Below are positions 1-7,551 of a stretch of DNA of 14,164 nucleotides, one piece after another (the first letter of the stretch is position 1; every line of letters starts with the position of its first letter). Position numbers and translations under genes: made by a program. Under the pieces are notes generated by a model. It searched no databases. It saw only the letters and a list, made by a program, of their open reading frames with translations, and was not told where the DNA came from. Source of the stretch: Alphaproteobacteria bacterium (GTDB lineage Bacteria; Pseudomonadota; Alphaproteobacteria; RF32; CAG-239); the NCBI GenBank assembly GCA_017479785.1, contig JAFVBT010000024.1, forward strand, positions 1-14,164. Reading direction: 5' to 3'.

Positions 1-1
1 A

Positions 2-469
2 TTAATCTAAATCATCCATATCATCAAAAGATTCATCACCTAAATCAGATTCGGCATCTAAGTCCAAATCATCCAAATCCGAGTCCATATCCAAGTTATC
101 GTCGTCATCGCCGCCGTGAATTTGCATGACATTGTTCAAATCTTCATCAGAAAGCATATCACTGGAGAATTGTTCATCCAAATCGGCCAATTCTTTTTCG
201 GCTGACAGAATTTCAACTTCCTCATCCTCAGGTTCTTCAACTTCAACATATTTTTGCAAACCCATAACCAAAGATTTTTGTAAATCTTCAATGCTGACAC
301 GGTTTTCAGAGATTTCACGCAAAGCAATAACCGAATTTTTATCGTTATCACGTTCAACACAAATGCGTGCACCCGATTCAATATCTTTGGCGCGCTGTGC
401 TGCAATTAAAACGAGGTCATAGCGGTTAGGAATTTTATCAATACAATCTTCAACAGTAACTCTTGCCAT
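2..469 (-). CDS. rpoZ: RNA polymerase omega subunit with long acidic C-terminal tail
   Basis: This is the omega subunit of RNA polymerase, which helps fold and assemble the beta' subunit. The N-terminal part (about residues 1-75) is typical: MARVTVEDCIDKIPNRYDLV, then AAQRAKDIESGA and a conserved ALREI segment. The ATG at 469 has an AAGG ribosome binding site just upstream, and the TAA stop lies at positions 4-2, so the gene is complete. At 155 residues it is longer than the E. coli protein (91) and than usual alphaproteobacterial versions (roughly 110-135). The extra length is a Glu-rich segment (about 76-100) and a strongly acidic tail (about 121-155) with 20 Asp or Glu in 35 residues. In many relatives spoT/relA follows rpoZ, but that position is outside the window. 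Identity is certain; the role of the tail is unknown. Confidence 0.96.
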   Translation of the reverse strand: MARVTVEDCIDKIPNRYDLVLIAAQRAKDIESGARICVERDNDKNSVIALREISENRVSIEDLQKSLVMGLQKYVEVEEPEDEEVEILSAEKELADLDEQFSSDMLSDEDLNNVMQIHGGDDDDNLDMDSDLDDLDLDAESDLGDESFDDMDDLD

Positions 470-510
470 TTTTTTACCTTTATCTTAAAAAAAGTTTACC
501 TTGCTACAAG

Positions 511-539
511 GTTATACATATTATCTTTTACAAATGCAA
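511..539 (-). promoter_or_regulatory. Putative sigma70-type promoter of rpoZ
   Basis: Read on the minus strand, TTGCAT (539-534) and TATAAC (516-511) are separated by exactly 17 bases, about 40 bases upstream of the rpoZ start. A 6-bp hairpin (ACCTTG, loop, CAAGGT; 498-512) sits at the predicted transcription start, so the rpoZ message may begin with a small stem. This is pattern recognition only. Confidence 0.5.
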
Positions 540-555
540 CAACTTTTTTATAAAA

Positions 556-1800
556 TTAAGGCAGGATGAGCGGTATGCCCATATTTTCAAAGCGCGTATG
601 AATGAATTTGCGTCGGAGTTCGTTATTAAACGGTCGGACTGCCTCCAGATTCGTTTCGGTTGTGGTGTACATATGTACAACCGCTTCCAAAAAATCACGC
701 TGAGTTTTTCTTTCTTCCGGCGTATATCCCGGCATACTGTCCAATATCGTGTAATAATATCCGGATTTTAAAATTTTTATCTGTGCTAATTGAGCGGTCG
801 GGAGATTGGCCGTGCGGTGCGCTTTAACAACTTTATCGCAAGTGTAAGCCCAATCATCCAATTCAAATCCTTCAATGCCGATGGCTTGCTGAAATTTATA
901 TCTCAGACCGCTCCATTTGACGCGGCGTACCAGTGATTGGCACGGGTTAACAATGCTGCGCAGGGCACTGATATTTCTTTGAGAACCGTTTTGATTGTCC
1001 CAATAAGAAATAATCGGGTCAATCATAATTAAACGCAAACCGTTATCACCGCTGAGGCTGAATTTTTTTATGCCGTCTAATGTGTTAATGAAAGCTTTGA
1101 CATCGGCAACGGAGAGAGGGGTATTTTCATCGGCGGTAAAATGTCGCAAACCTAAAGAAACATCGGGAGTTTTACCACCGGTATAATCAGATATCCTGAC
1201 TTTTTCCTTCATTTTTTTCATAAATTCCGGATTAATACGCAAACGTGGCGTTTTCGGCTCTTTTTCTTGCATAATCTGCGGAAATTCCAGACCGGCCATA
1301 TCTTCACCCCAAAAAATCGGACTTAACAGCAGATACATATGCGGTGAAGCAAATTCAATATTTGGAATATTTTGAAGGCGCGATGCGATTTTATCCGGAA
1401 ACTTATTTTTGGTTTCCTTAATACCGGGCAAATCCAGAACTTTTCCAGACAATCCGCGGATGGTGTGCAACATCGGTCCGATGTAGGGATAAAAAACTTT
1501 CGGCAGACGTAAAACATCGCGTAAAAGTTCATCTTCCGTCTGATTGCCGATACGCTTTTCAAAAGCTCCGAAGTTACGAATATCTTGTTTAAATTCATAA
1601 TTGAAAACCGAAGGAATACGCCAACTGAAATCATACTTCCAATCATAATTTGCCGTATCCTTTTTATATTGTTTTTGCAATCGCCATACCAAAGGAATGT
1701 CTTCTTTTAAGTTAATATCAAATGCATGCTCATACTCTTTGAGTTGAGCGTAGCATGGAACTGCCCATAACAGTGTCAGTAAAAAAATGATAAAACGCAT
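556..1800 (-). CDS. Exported protein of unknown function (414 aa)
   Basis: I do not recognise this family. The start at 1800 is preferred over the upstream in-frame ATG at 1833 because it follows a GGAGAG ribosome binding site five bases away, and because translation then begins with a clean Sec signal peptide (MRFIIFLLTLLWAVPCYA, predicted cut after residue 18 before QLKEY). The mature part of about 396 residues is soluble, rich in aromatic and charged residues, and has no further membrane segment. It has only two cysteines, in the contexts NPCQS and YTCDK, which could form a disulfide. A periplasmic location is inferred. It is transcribed divergently from gcrA with a 128-base gap, and lies upstream of rpoZ on the same strand, but rpoZ seems to have its own promoter. 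No catalytic motif is visible. Confidence 0.85.
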   Translation of the reverse strand: MRFIIFLLTLLWAVPCYAQLKEYEHAFDINLKEDIPLVWRLQKQYKKDTANYDWKYDFSWRIPSVFNYEFKQDIRNFGAFEKRIGNQTEDELLRDVLRLPKVFYPYIGPMLHTIRGLSGKVLDLPGIKETKNKFPDKIASRLQNIPNIEFASPHMYLLLSPIFWGEDMAGLEFPQIMQEKEPKTPRLRINPEFMKKMKEKVRISDYTGGKTPDVSLGLRHFTADENTPLSVADVKAFINTLDGIKKFSLSGDNGLRLIMIDPIISYWDNQNGSQRNISALRSIVNPCQSLVRRVKWSGLRYKFQQAIGIEGFELDDWAYTCDKVVKAHRTANLPTAQLAQIKILKSGYYYTILDSMPGYTPEERKTQRDFLEAVVHMYTTTETNLEAVRPFNNELRRKFIHTRFENMGIPLILP

Positions 1801-1871
1801 ATTTACTCTCCGTTTGCATATAGTAACACACAAAAACTCAAAAAAAAATTAATAAACGGATAAAATATCAC

Positions 1872-1900
1872 TGGACAGCCATTAAATAATTTAGTATAAG
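1872..1900 (+). promoter_or_regulatory. Putative sigma70-type promoter of gcrA
   Basis: TGGACA (1872-1877) and TATAAG (1895-1900) are separated by 17 bases. Each differs from the housekeeping consensus at one position. The predicted start of transcription is near 1907, giving a leader of about 22 bases before the gcrA ATG. There is no GANTC methylation site in this intergenic region. Confidence 0.6.
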
Positions 1901-1928
1901 TGTGCACAATAATATTTTGGAGGATAAT

Positions 1929-2381
1929 ATGGGTTGGACAGATGAAAGTGTTGAACAGCTGCGCAAAATGTGGTCAGAGGGTTTAACCGCCAATGAAATT
2001 GCAAAAAAATTGGGTGTTACAAAAAATGCCATTGTCGGAAAGGTTCACAGATTGTGCTTAACTGCGCGTCCTTCACCGATTAAATCAAAAGATAATATTG
2101 TTGAAGAAACACAGATGCAATTGCAGCCGGAAGTTATTGAGGCAGAAACGGTTGAAGAAGAAATTATCGTTCAAGAAATTGAAATGCCGAAAGTTGCCGC
2201 ACCGAAGGCTTGTAAAGGACATAATATTAAATTGGTGGATTTGGACAGTCACACTTGCCGCTGGCCGATCGGGGATCCTCGCGATGATGATTTTTGTTTC
2301 TGCGGCAAGAAAGTCAGAAGCGGGCAGACTTATTGTGATGAACATTCAGCCGTAGCTTATGTAAAAGCCGTAAAAAGATAA
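1929..2381 (+). CDS. gcrA: Cell-cycle regulator GcrA
   Basis: GcrA is an alphaproteobacterial transcription factor. In Caulobacter it binds the sigma70 holoenzyme and activates promoters carrying GANTC sites methylated by CcrM. The N-terminal helix-turn-helix is clear (MGWTDESVEQLRKMWSEGLT, then ANEIAKKLGVTKNAIVGKVH, residues 1-40). The C-terminal domain has the family signature CRWPIGDP with FCG and TYCDEH Cys/His positions (about residues 110-145). The ATG at 1929 follows GGAGG by five bases and begins the conserved MGWT motif; an upstream in-frame GTG at 1902 lacks such support. The linker between the domains (about 55-95) is rich in glutamate. The protein is 150 residues, close to the family size. 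An intrinsic terminator follows at once, so it is probably monocistronic. Identity is very secure. Confidence 0.97.
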   Translation: MGWTDESVEQLRKMWSEGLTANEIAKKLGVTKNAIVGKVHRLCLTARPSPIKSKDNIVEETQMQLQPEVIEAETVEEEIIVQEIEMPKVAAPKACKGHNIKLVDLDSHTCRWPIGDPRDDDFCFCGKKVRSGQTYCDEHSAVAYVKAVKR

Positions 2382-2402
2382 AGTTATTTGATACTTTTTT
2401 GT

Positions 2403-2430
2403 AAAAAAGGGGGCTATTCCCCTTTTTTTT
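2403..2430 (+). terminator. Intrinsic terminator after gcrA
   Basis: A 10-bp stem pairs AAAAAAGGGG (2403-2412) with CCCCTTTTTT across a 6-base loop, and runs into eight T residues ending at 2430. It lies 21 bases after the gcrA stop. Confidence 0.9.
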
Positions 2431-2485
2431 ATGCATTTTATGTATATATCTGCTCTGAAGTTTGATAAAATAAAGGATATATACC

Positions 2486-3625
2486 ATGAAAAAAAGTATT
2501 GCTTATTCATTAATTCTATTGTCATTATCAGCCACGGCACAAGCCGGAGATTATTTCGGTGCGGGTTATGACAATTTTAAAAACCAACTCGCCAAAAATT
2601 ATGGTTTGAGCTACAATTTAGATTATTCCCTTATGCCGCAATATACCATGCCGAGCGGTAAACATACGGCACTGCAGTCACTGTTTATGCCGTCTGTTGC
2701 ATGGACAACTTTTCAAAATGAATATGGTACCGGCACGTTGAATGCAAGTTATACCAGTGTACTTTATAATAACAATGATGCTCAAGATATTCAAAACAAT
2801 ACGGGCATGGTAACGGGTATTAATGACTTTACGACATCTGAACAGGAATTTTCCGGTTTATATTATACCTATCAATTACCTCACAAATATAATTGGCTGA
2901 CTTTCGGTGCCGGTCAATATACACTCTATGCGTTTGACGGTACCGATTATGACAACAATCAGCAAGCCAATTTTATTAACTATGCTTTATCGCAAAACGG
3001 CAGCGCTACTTATGCCGATGCCGGTTTGGGTGTGTATGCACAGGCAACACCGGGTAATTGGCTATTTGTTGTCGGTGCGCAAGATGCCACTAATATTGAA
3101 GCACCGAGTATTCGTTTCAATCACTTGGATGATAAACATTACACAACTTTTGCGCAAGTCGGTTATAATCCGGAAATATGCGGCTTAGGACAGGGGCAAT
3201 ACAGTATTATGTTTTATAATCAACCGAATGTTTCCGAACAACCGCAAACAACAAACGGTTGGTCGTTAAATATGCAGCAAAACATAAGCGAAAAAGCTGC
3301 TTTGTTCGGACGTATCAACGGTGTGACGGGTAATATGGTCAGCATTAAAAATTCGTATGTTCTCGGTGCGGTTTACAATAATCCGTTTAACAGAAACGAT
3401 TTGGATCAGATTGGGTTGGCATATGCGTATAATGATTTGAGTGCTGCAGCTGTCGGCGAAAAATTATATGAAAGCGCCGAGCAGGTGATAGAAGCCTACT
3501 GGGCATGGGGTATCTCCAAATGGGCAACCGTAACGCCGGATTTGCAATTTTACATTCATCCGGCACTTAATCAAAAATCAGATTACGGGGCGGCAGCTTC
3601 TCTCAGGTTATCACTGATGTTTTAA
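2486..3625 (+). CDS. OprB-like carbohydrate-selective porin (outer membrane beta-barrel)
   Basis: The protein is predicted to be an outer-membrane barrel. It starts with a Sec signal peptide (MKKSIAYSLILLSLSATAQA, cut after residue 20). The body is rich in Tyr, Asn, Gln and Gly with alternating hydrophobic strands, and it ends in a phenylalanine (LRLSLMF), the usual barrel-assembly signal. The C-terminal part, with VIEAYWAWGISKW, then VTPDLQFYIHPA and the final strand, strongly resembles the OprB family, whose members have a PDLQYI-type motif in the same place. At 379 residues it is a little shorter than many OprB proteins. AAGGA lies eight bases upstream of the ATG. It is flanked by terminators on both sides and so is a single-gene unit. 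The barrel is secure; sugar selectivity is inferred from the family only. Confidence 0.78.
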   Translation: MKKSIAYSLILLSLSATAQAGDYFGAGYDNFKNQLAKNYGLSYNLDYSLMPQYTMPSGKHTALQSLFMPSVAWTTFQNEYGTGTLNASYTSVLYNNNDAQDIQNNTGMVTGINDFTTSEQEFSGLYYTYQLPHKYNWLTFGAGQYTLYAFDGTDYDNNQQANFINYALSQNGSATYADAGLGVYAQATPGNWLFVVGAQDATNIEAPSIRFNHLDDKHYTTFAQVGYNPEICGLGQGQYSIMFYNQPNVSEQPQTTNGWSLNMQQNISEKAALFGRINGVTGNMVSIKNSYVLGAVYNNPFNRNDLDQIGLAYAYNDLSAAAVGEKLYESAEQVIEAYWAWGISKWATVTPDLQFYIHPALNQKSDYGAAASLRLSLMF

Positions 3626-3631
3626 CGTTAT

Positions 3632-3663
3632 AAAAGCCGGCTGTTCTTAAGTCGGCTTTTTTT
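3632..3663 (+). terminator. Intrinsic terminator after the porin gene
   Basis: AAAAGCCGGC pairs with GTCGGCTTTT (one G-T pair) across a 9-base loop, followed by a T run, starting six bases after the porin stop. Confidence 0.88.
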
Positions 3664-3664
3664 A

Positions 3665-3694
3665 TTTACTTTATATATAAAAAAAGCGTATTAT
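3665..3694 (+). promoter_or_regulatory. Possible promoter of the protease/transglutaminase/ATP-grasp operon
   Basis: TTTACT (3665-3670) and TATTAT (3689-3694) are 18 bases apart, between the porin terminator and the operon start. The region is very AT-rich, so such matches come easily. Position is the best argument for it. Confidence 0.35.
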
Positions 3695-3730
3695 CGGAAC
3701 AAATATCAGAATTTTTTTATAGAGGACTGA

Positions 3731-4261
3731 ATGCGAAAAGTTTTAATTTTATTGCTTGCGACCGGTCTTGCAGCATGCGCCGGTGAAAAAGCCAAAGTTG
3801 TTCCGGGAATCGTGCCGAATTCGGCAAAAGAGCAAAAAGTTGTGCGTGTTGCACCTACCAATATTATCGGAGAAGTGGAAAAAATTTATTTGCCTCCGAT
3901 GAAATCGCCGTTTTTGGCGCGTATAGATACAGGGGCAACCACTTCATCTATTGATGCATCGGATATTAAACAGTTTGAGCGCGATGGCGAAAAGTGGATA
4001 TCATTTAATTTGGTAAATCGTGAGACCAAAGAAAAAGCAAGCTTTGAAAAACGTTTGCAAAAAAAGATTCTTATTCGCAGAACCGGTGAATATGAAAAAA
4101 GACCGATTGTAGAAATGGATGTCAGAATGGGTAATGAACGCTTCAAAGCAAATTTTACGCTGACAGAAAGAGGCAATTTTGATTATCAGGCATTGGTCGG
4201 TCGCAATATTTTAAGCGGTCGGGCCATTGTTGATGTTTCAATTTCCAATACATTAAAATAA
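3731..4261 (+). CDS. Lipoprotein retropepsin-like protease, Zn_protease (DUF785) family
   Basis: This is the first gene of a three-gene operon. The start has a lipoprotein signal peptide with a lipobox ending LAAC, so Cys16 should be lipidated and the protein anchored in the periplasm. The core has RIDTGATTSSIDA (Asp66-Thr-Gly-Ala), the aspartic-protease-type motif of this family. The family was historically called an ATP-dependent zinc protease but is related in fold to retropepsins. A second conserved segment reads FTLTERGNFDYQALVGRNIL, followed by IVDVS. At 176 residues it is the normal size for the family plus a signal. AGAGGA lies just upstream of the ATG. The next gene starts 11 bases after the stop. 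Single-domain retropepsins work as dimers, which would be expected here. The substrate is unknown; a peptide product of the ATP-grasp enzyme encoded downstream is a reasonable guess. Confidence 0.88.
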   Translation: MRKVLILLLATGLAACAGEKAKVVPGIVPNSAKEQKVVRVAPTNIIGEVEKIYLPPMKSPFLARIDTGATTSSIDASDIKQFERDGEKWISFNLVNRETKEKASFEKRLQKKILIRRTGEYEKRPIVEMDVRMGNERFKANFTLTERGNFDYQALVGRNILSGRAIVDVSISNTLK

Positions 4262-4272
4262 GGACTTTTGTT

Positions 4273-5808
4273 ATGAAACAGTTTTTTACCATTCGACACA
4301 TTTTGTGTCTGTTCTTGTTGGCAGCCGTTATTTTTGCCGGCGTTGCGACATATTACAAAATAGAATATTGGGGGTTCAGTTTTAAACCGCATGAGCGTAC
4401 AGATGTCTGGACTGTTGATGCACACATTTCGTTTGAACCGACGGGTGAACCGATAGAGGTGTCTCTCTCCACACCGCGAATCGGCGATGAATATAAAATT
4501 TTGAGTGAAGACGCTGTTGCCGCAGGGTATGAAGTGGAAAAAGATGATAAAAATCATCGGATGATAATGAAATCAAAGGCATTAAAGGAAAAACAAGATG
4601 TATATTACCGTATTATGCTTTATGATAACGAAGATACCATCGGTAAAGTAAGAGATCATAAAAAACCGAAAGTTCAGGAAATAACTTATGTTGATGAACA
4701 GGAAAAAGTTATGGTCAAAGAACTTTGGAAACTTGCAGACAAGGTTGAAGGCAGCAGCTCTGCCGAAAAAATAATTAAACTGCTGAATCAGGAAGTACCG
4801 GAGCCGGAAGTGGATTCATTTTTGCCGGTACACAAAAATCAAAAGATAATGGCAGAAAAAATTATCTATCTTTTGGCGGCAAAAAAGATTCCGGCGCGAA
4901 TTGTTCGCGGTGTCAAACTCGGTGAAAAACGTCGTGCCGTGCCGGCAGATTTAATGCTGGAAGTGTACGAAGGCAGCAAATGGATGATTTATAACATTAA
5001 TACCGGAACAGTAGGTCTGCCTAAAGATTTCGTGGTGTTCCAGCGCGGTGGCGTTTCGCTGTTGGATGTTGCCGGCGGCACCCATTCTCAAGTGCGGTTT
5101 TCGGTTATAAAGTCGGTTGTTTCATCGTTTAAAATGGCCGGTCGGCGTGCAAAATATGAAAACAGTCACTTATTTGATTATACAATTTACAATTTGCCGA
5201 TGCATGAACAAAATACATTGAAATGGCTGATGATTTTTCCTTTGGGAATTTTGCTGGTTGTATTGATGCGTAACGTAATCGGTATTTCCACAATGGGAAC
5301 TTTTACCCCGATGCTGGTTGCAATGTCGTTGGTAAAAACCGGCTTTTTTCCGGGATTGATTTGCTTTGGTTTGATAATATTACTCGGTTTATTAATCCGT
5401 ACTTGGTTGACAAAGCTTAATCTTCTTTTGGTACCGAGAATTTCTGCCGTGGTGATTTTTGTTATTTTGATTATGCAAATTCTAACGATTATCGGCTATC
5501 AATTTGATTTCAAAATTGCCGCATCCGCCGTATTTTTCCCGATTATTATTACCGCGTGGATTATTGAACGTGCGTGCATCACTTGGGAAGAAGAGGGCGC
5601 TAAAAATGCAACAAAGCAAATTATTACCACGTCTATTGTTGCCGTTGTAACTTATATGGTAATCAGCAGTGACTACATTCGCCACATTATGTTTGCTTTC
5701 AACGAGTGGAACTTTGTTATTTTGATTATAGTGATGCTGCTCGGAACATATACGGGTTATCGTTTGACCGAATTAAAGCGATTCGCTCCGCTGATGAAGG
5801 ATAAATAA
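4273..5808 (+). CDS. Inactive-transglutaminase membrane protein with C-terminal 7TM domain
   Basis: This is the second gene of the operon. One membrane helix (about residues 8-26) is followed by a large soluble region (about 30-310), probably periplasmic, and then a membrane domain of about seven helices (about 317-497). Residues 185-260 align with the transglutaminase core (KIPARIVRGVKLG, then LMLEVYEGSKWMIYNINTG). The catalytic residues are absent: the Cys-containing helix has AEKIIYLLAA, the His position before the VEVY-like strand is Leu, and the Asp position is Asn. This agrees with the known families of 'inactive transglutaminase' joined to a 7TM domain. The ribosome binding site AAGGA overlaps the stop of the previous gene, and the following gene starts one base after this stop, which suggests translational coupling. 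A role as a binding or scaffold subunit linking periplasmic protease and cytoplasmic ligase is inference. Confidence 0.9.
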   Translation: MKQFFTIRHILCLFLLAAVIFAGVATYYKIEYWGFSFKPHERTDVWTVDAHISFEPTGEPIEVSLSTPRIGDEYKILSEDAVAAGYEVEKDDKNHRMIMKSKALKEKQDVYYRIMLYDNEDTIGKVRDHKKPKVQEITYVDEQEKVMVKELWKLADKVEGSSSAEKIIKLLNQEVPEPEVDSFLPVHKNQKIMAEKIIYLLAAKKIPARIVRGVKLGEKRRAVPADLMLEVYEGSKWMIYNINTGTVGLPKDFVVFQRGGVSLLDVAGGTHSQVRFSVIKSVVSSFKMAGRRAKYENSHLFDYTIYNLPMHEQNTLKWLMIFPLGILLVVLMRNVIGISTMGTFTPMLVAMSLVKTGFFPGLICFGLIILLGLLIRTWLTKLNLLLVPRISAVVIFVILIMQILTIIGYQFDFKIAASAVFFPIIITAWIIERACITWEEEGAKNATKQIITTSIVAVVTYMVISSDYIRHIMFAFNEWNFVILIIVMLLGTYTGYRLTELKRFAPLMKDK

Positions 5809-5809
5809 A

Positions 5810-6763
5810 ATGCTGTCGCTGTTTGAATTTTTTTCACGTTCAAAGAAGCTGCGTGCCGCCGGTGTTTTAGGGATGAACGCGCGTAACTATAACGTTATTT
5901 CAAAAAACAATCGGCGCAATTTGTATCCGTTGGTTGATGATAAGGTCAAAACCAAAACACTTGCCAACAGCATTGATATCAATACACCGAAAATGATTGG
6001 TGTTATTGAACATCAATATGAAGTCGGTGACTTTATGAAAATTGTTGCCAATCATGCGGAATTTGTTGTTAAACCTGCCCACGGCAGTCAGGGAAAGGGC
6101 GTTTTGGTTATCAAAAATTATGCCGATAATGTGTTCACAACAGCATCGGGTAAAAAACTCGGTTTTAAGGAAGTTTACCAACATATCTCAAACATTTTAA
6201 GCGGTTTGTACAGTTTGGGCGGGCAATATGATGTTGCGTTGATAGAAGAATTGGTGCATTTCAGTGATGCGTTTCAAAATTTCAGCTATCAGGGAATTCC
6301 GGATGTTCGGGTGATTGTTTACAAAGGATATCCGGCCATGGCTATGATGCGTTTGGCTACCAAAGAATCAGAGGGAAGGGCTAATTTGCATCAGGGGGCG
6401 GTCGGAGTCGGATTGGATATGCGCACCGGACGCGCTATTAATGCAGTTTCGCACAATATGCCGATAGGAATTCATCCGGATACCAATGCCGACTTAATGA
6501 CGTTACAAGTGCCTTTTTGGCGTGAACATTTGCTGATTGGTGCACAGGCTTATGAAATGACGGGTTTGGGTTATTTGGGCGCAGATATTGTACTTGATAA
6601 AAATCGCGGACCGATGATGCTTGAACTGAATGCTCGTCCGGGATTGGCAATTCAAATTGCCAACGGCAAAGGATTGCGTAATTCGCTGAAAAAAATAGAT
6701 AAAAGATATCCGCGCGGCCTATCGGCGCAAGAAAGAGTGGATTACGTCTTGAATAACGGATAA
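5810..6763 (+). CDS. ATP-grasp alpha-L-glutamate ligase-like protein
   Basis: This is the third gene of the operon, a RimK-like ATP-grasp ligase. Such enzymes use ATP to join a carboxylate to an amine through an acyl-phosphate. Visible motifs are the nucleotide-binding loop FVVKPAHGSQGKGVLVI (residues 85-101, Lys88), IEELV (145-149), the substrate-side segment DVRVIVYKGYPAMAMMRLA (165-183), and the metal-binding end LELNARPGLA (271-280, Glu272 and Asn274). There is no signal peptide or membrane helix, so it is cytoplasmic. The length (317) fits the family found beside 7TM-transglutaminase proteins. The start lies one base after the stop of the previous gene, with AAGGA inside the end of that gene. 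The true substrate is not known; 'glutamate ligase-like' reflects similarity only. The catalytic set looks intact, unlike that of its neighbour. Confidence 0.9.
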   Translation: MLSLFEFFSRSKKLRAAGVLGMNARNYNVISKNNRRNLYPLVDDKVKTKTLANSIDINTPKMIGVIEHQYEVGDFMKIVANHAEFVVKPAHGSQGKGVLVIKNYADNVFTTASGKKLGFKEVYQHISNILSGLYSLGGQYDVALIEELVHFSDAFQNFSYQGIPDVRVIVYKGYPAMAMMRLATKESEGRANLHQGAVGVGLDMRTGRAINAVSHNMPIGIHPDTNADLMTLQVPFWREHLLIGAQAYEMTGLGYLGADIVLDKNRGPMMLELNARPGLAIQIANGKGLRNSLKKIDKRYPRGLSAQERVDYVLNNG

Positions 6764-6803
6764 AAACTTCCTAAATATTTTTAAGAATTAGAGAAAGGAA
6801 GAA

Positions 6804-7412
6804 ATGATGGCAAATTTATTAGGTAAAACAGAAACAAAAAATCTTTCTAAAGCGGAAACCAAAAATTTGGAAAATAAAGAAACCAAAAAATTGGAAATGA
6901 GTAAAAACCGCGCCAAAAAAATCAAACATTCATATCAGGTAAAAGATGCCGAGAATGCTTTGTTACTGCAAACGAAATACGGCGATGTCGTGATAGAAAT
7001 GTTTGCCGATTTGGCTCCGAACCACGTGGCGCGTATTAAGGAACTTGTGCGTCAGGGGTTCTATAACGGTTTGAAATTTCATCGTGTAATTGAGGGTTTT
7101 ATGGCACAGGCCGGTTGCCCGCGCGGTGACGGTACAGGCGGCAGCGGAAAAAAACTCAAGGCTGAGTTTAATCGTACACCGCATAAGCGCGGTATTGTTT
7201 CCATGGCGCGTGCGATGAATCCGGATTCTGCCGACAGCCAGTTTTTCATTTGTTATGCCGATTGTCCGTGGCTTGACGGGCAGTACACCGTGTGGGGTGA
7301 GGTAACTTCGGGCATGGAATATGTGGATATGCTCAAAAAAGGGCACGGCAGCAGCGGTATGGTTGACGGACCGGATGAGATTGTGGCGCTTTCCGTTATT
7401 TCCGATTTATAA
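6804..7412 (+). CDS. Cyclophilin-type peptidyl-prolyl cis-trans isomerase
   Basis: This is a prolyl isomerase of the cyclophilin fold, which speeds protein folding. The core (about residues 52-202) has KFHRVIEGFMAQAGCPRGDG with the catalytic Arg94, GTGGSG, SQFFICYADCPWLDGQYTVW, and a final DEIVALSVI strand. There is no signal peptide, so it should be cytoplasmic. The N-terminal extension of about 45 residues is unusual: it contains three copies of an ETK(N/K)L unit at an eight-residue spacing (residues 10-31) and many lysines. Two ATG codons are adjacent (6804 and 6807); the ribosome binding site AAAGGA (6794-6799) fits the second slightly better. The gene lies 40 bases after the ATP-grasp gene without a clear terminator between, so co-transcription is possible, but a functional link is not shown. 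Confidence 0.95.
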   Translation: MMANLLGKTETKNLSKAETKNLENKETKKLEMSKNRAKKIKHSYQVKDAENALLLQTKYGDVVIEMFADLAPNHVARIKELVRQGFYNGLKFHRVIEGFMAQAGCPRGDGTGGSGKKLKAEFNRTPHKRGIVSMARAMNPDSADSQFFICYADCPWLDGQYTVWGEVTSGMEYVDMLKKGHGSSGMVDGPDEIVALSVISDL

Positions 7413-7444
7413 TATAAAAGAACTCATCTGACGGGTAACTGCAT

Positions 7445-7496
7445 GAAAGTCCTTTTGCTTATGTACTATCTGTGTGCACCGTGCAGAAGGACTTTC
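7445..7496. repeat. Long-loop inverted repeat after the cyclophilin gene
   Basis: GAAAGTCCTT (7445-7454) and AAGGACTTTC (7487-7496) form a perfect 10-bp stem around a 32-base loop that itself holds a small TGCAC/GTGCA palindrome. It is not followed by a T run on either side, so it is not a classical terminator. Its role is unknown. Confidence 0.7.
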
Positions 7497-7507
7497 GTCA
7501 TATTTAC

Positions 7508-7525
7508 CTCGTTATACGAGTTTTT
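7508..7525 (+). terminator. Weak candidate terminator for the cyclophilin transcript
   Basis: CTCGT (7508-7512) pairs with ACGAG (7516-7520) across a 3-base loop and is followed directly by five T residues. The stem is short, so efficiency is doubtful. It is the nearest terminator-like structure after the cyclophilin gene. Confidence 0.4.
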
Positions 7526-7551
7526 GCTCTGTGCTTGTTTTTCTAGTGTTA

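Noticed and set aside
498..512. Hairpin before rpoZ as a terminator for the exported-protein gene
   Set aside because: The stem is only six base pairs, the T run is offset by several bases, and the hairpin overlaps the predicted rpoZ transcription start.
1902..1928. GTG start giving GcrA nine extra residues
   Set aside because: The GGAGG site and the conserved MGWT start both point to the ATG at 1929; the GTG would lie at or before the predicted transcription start.
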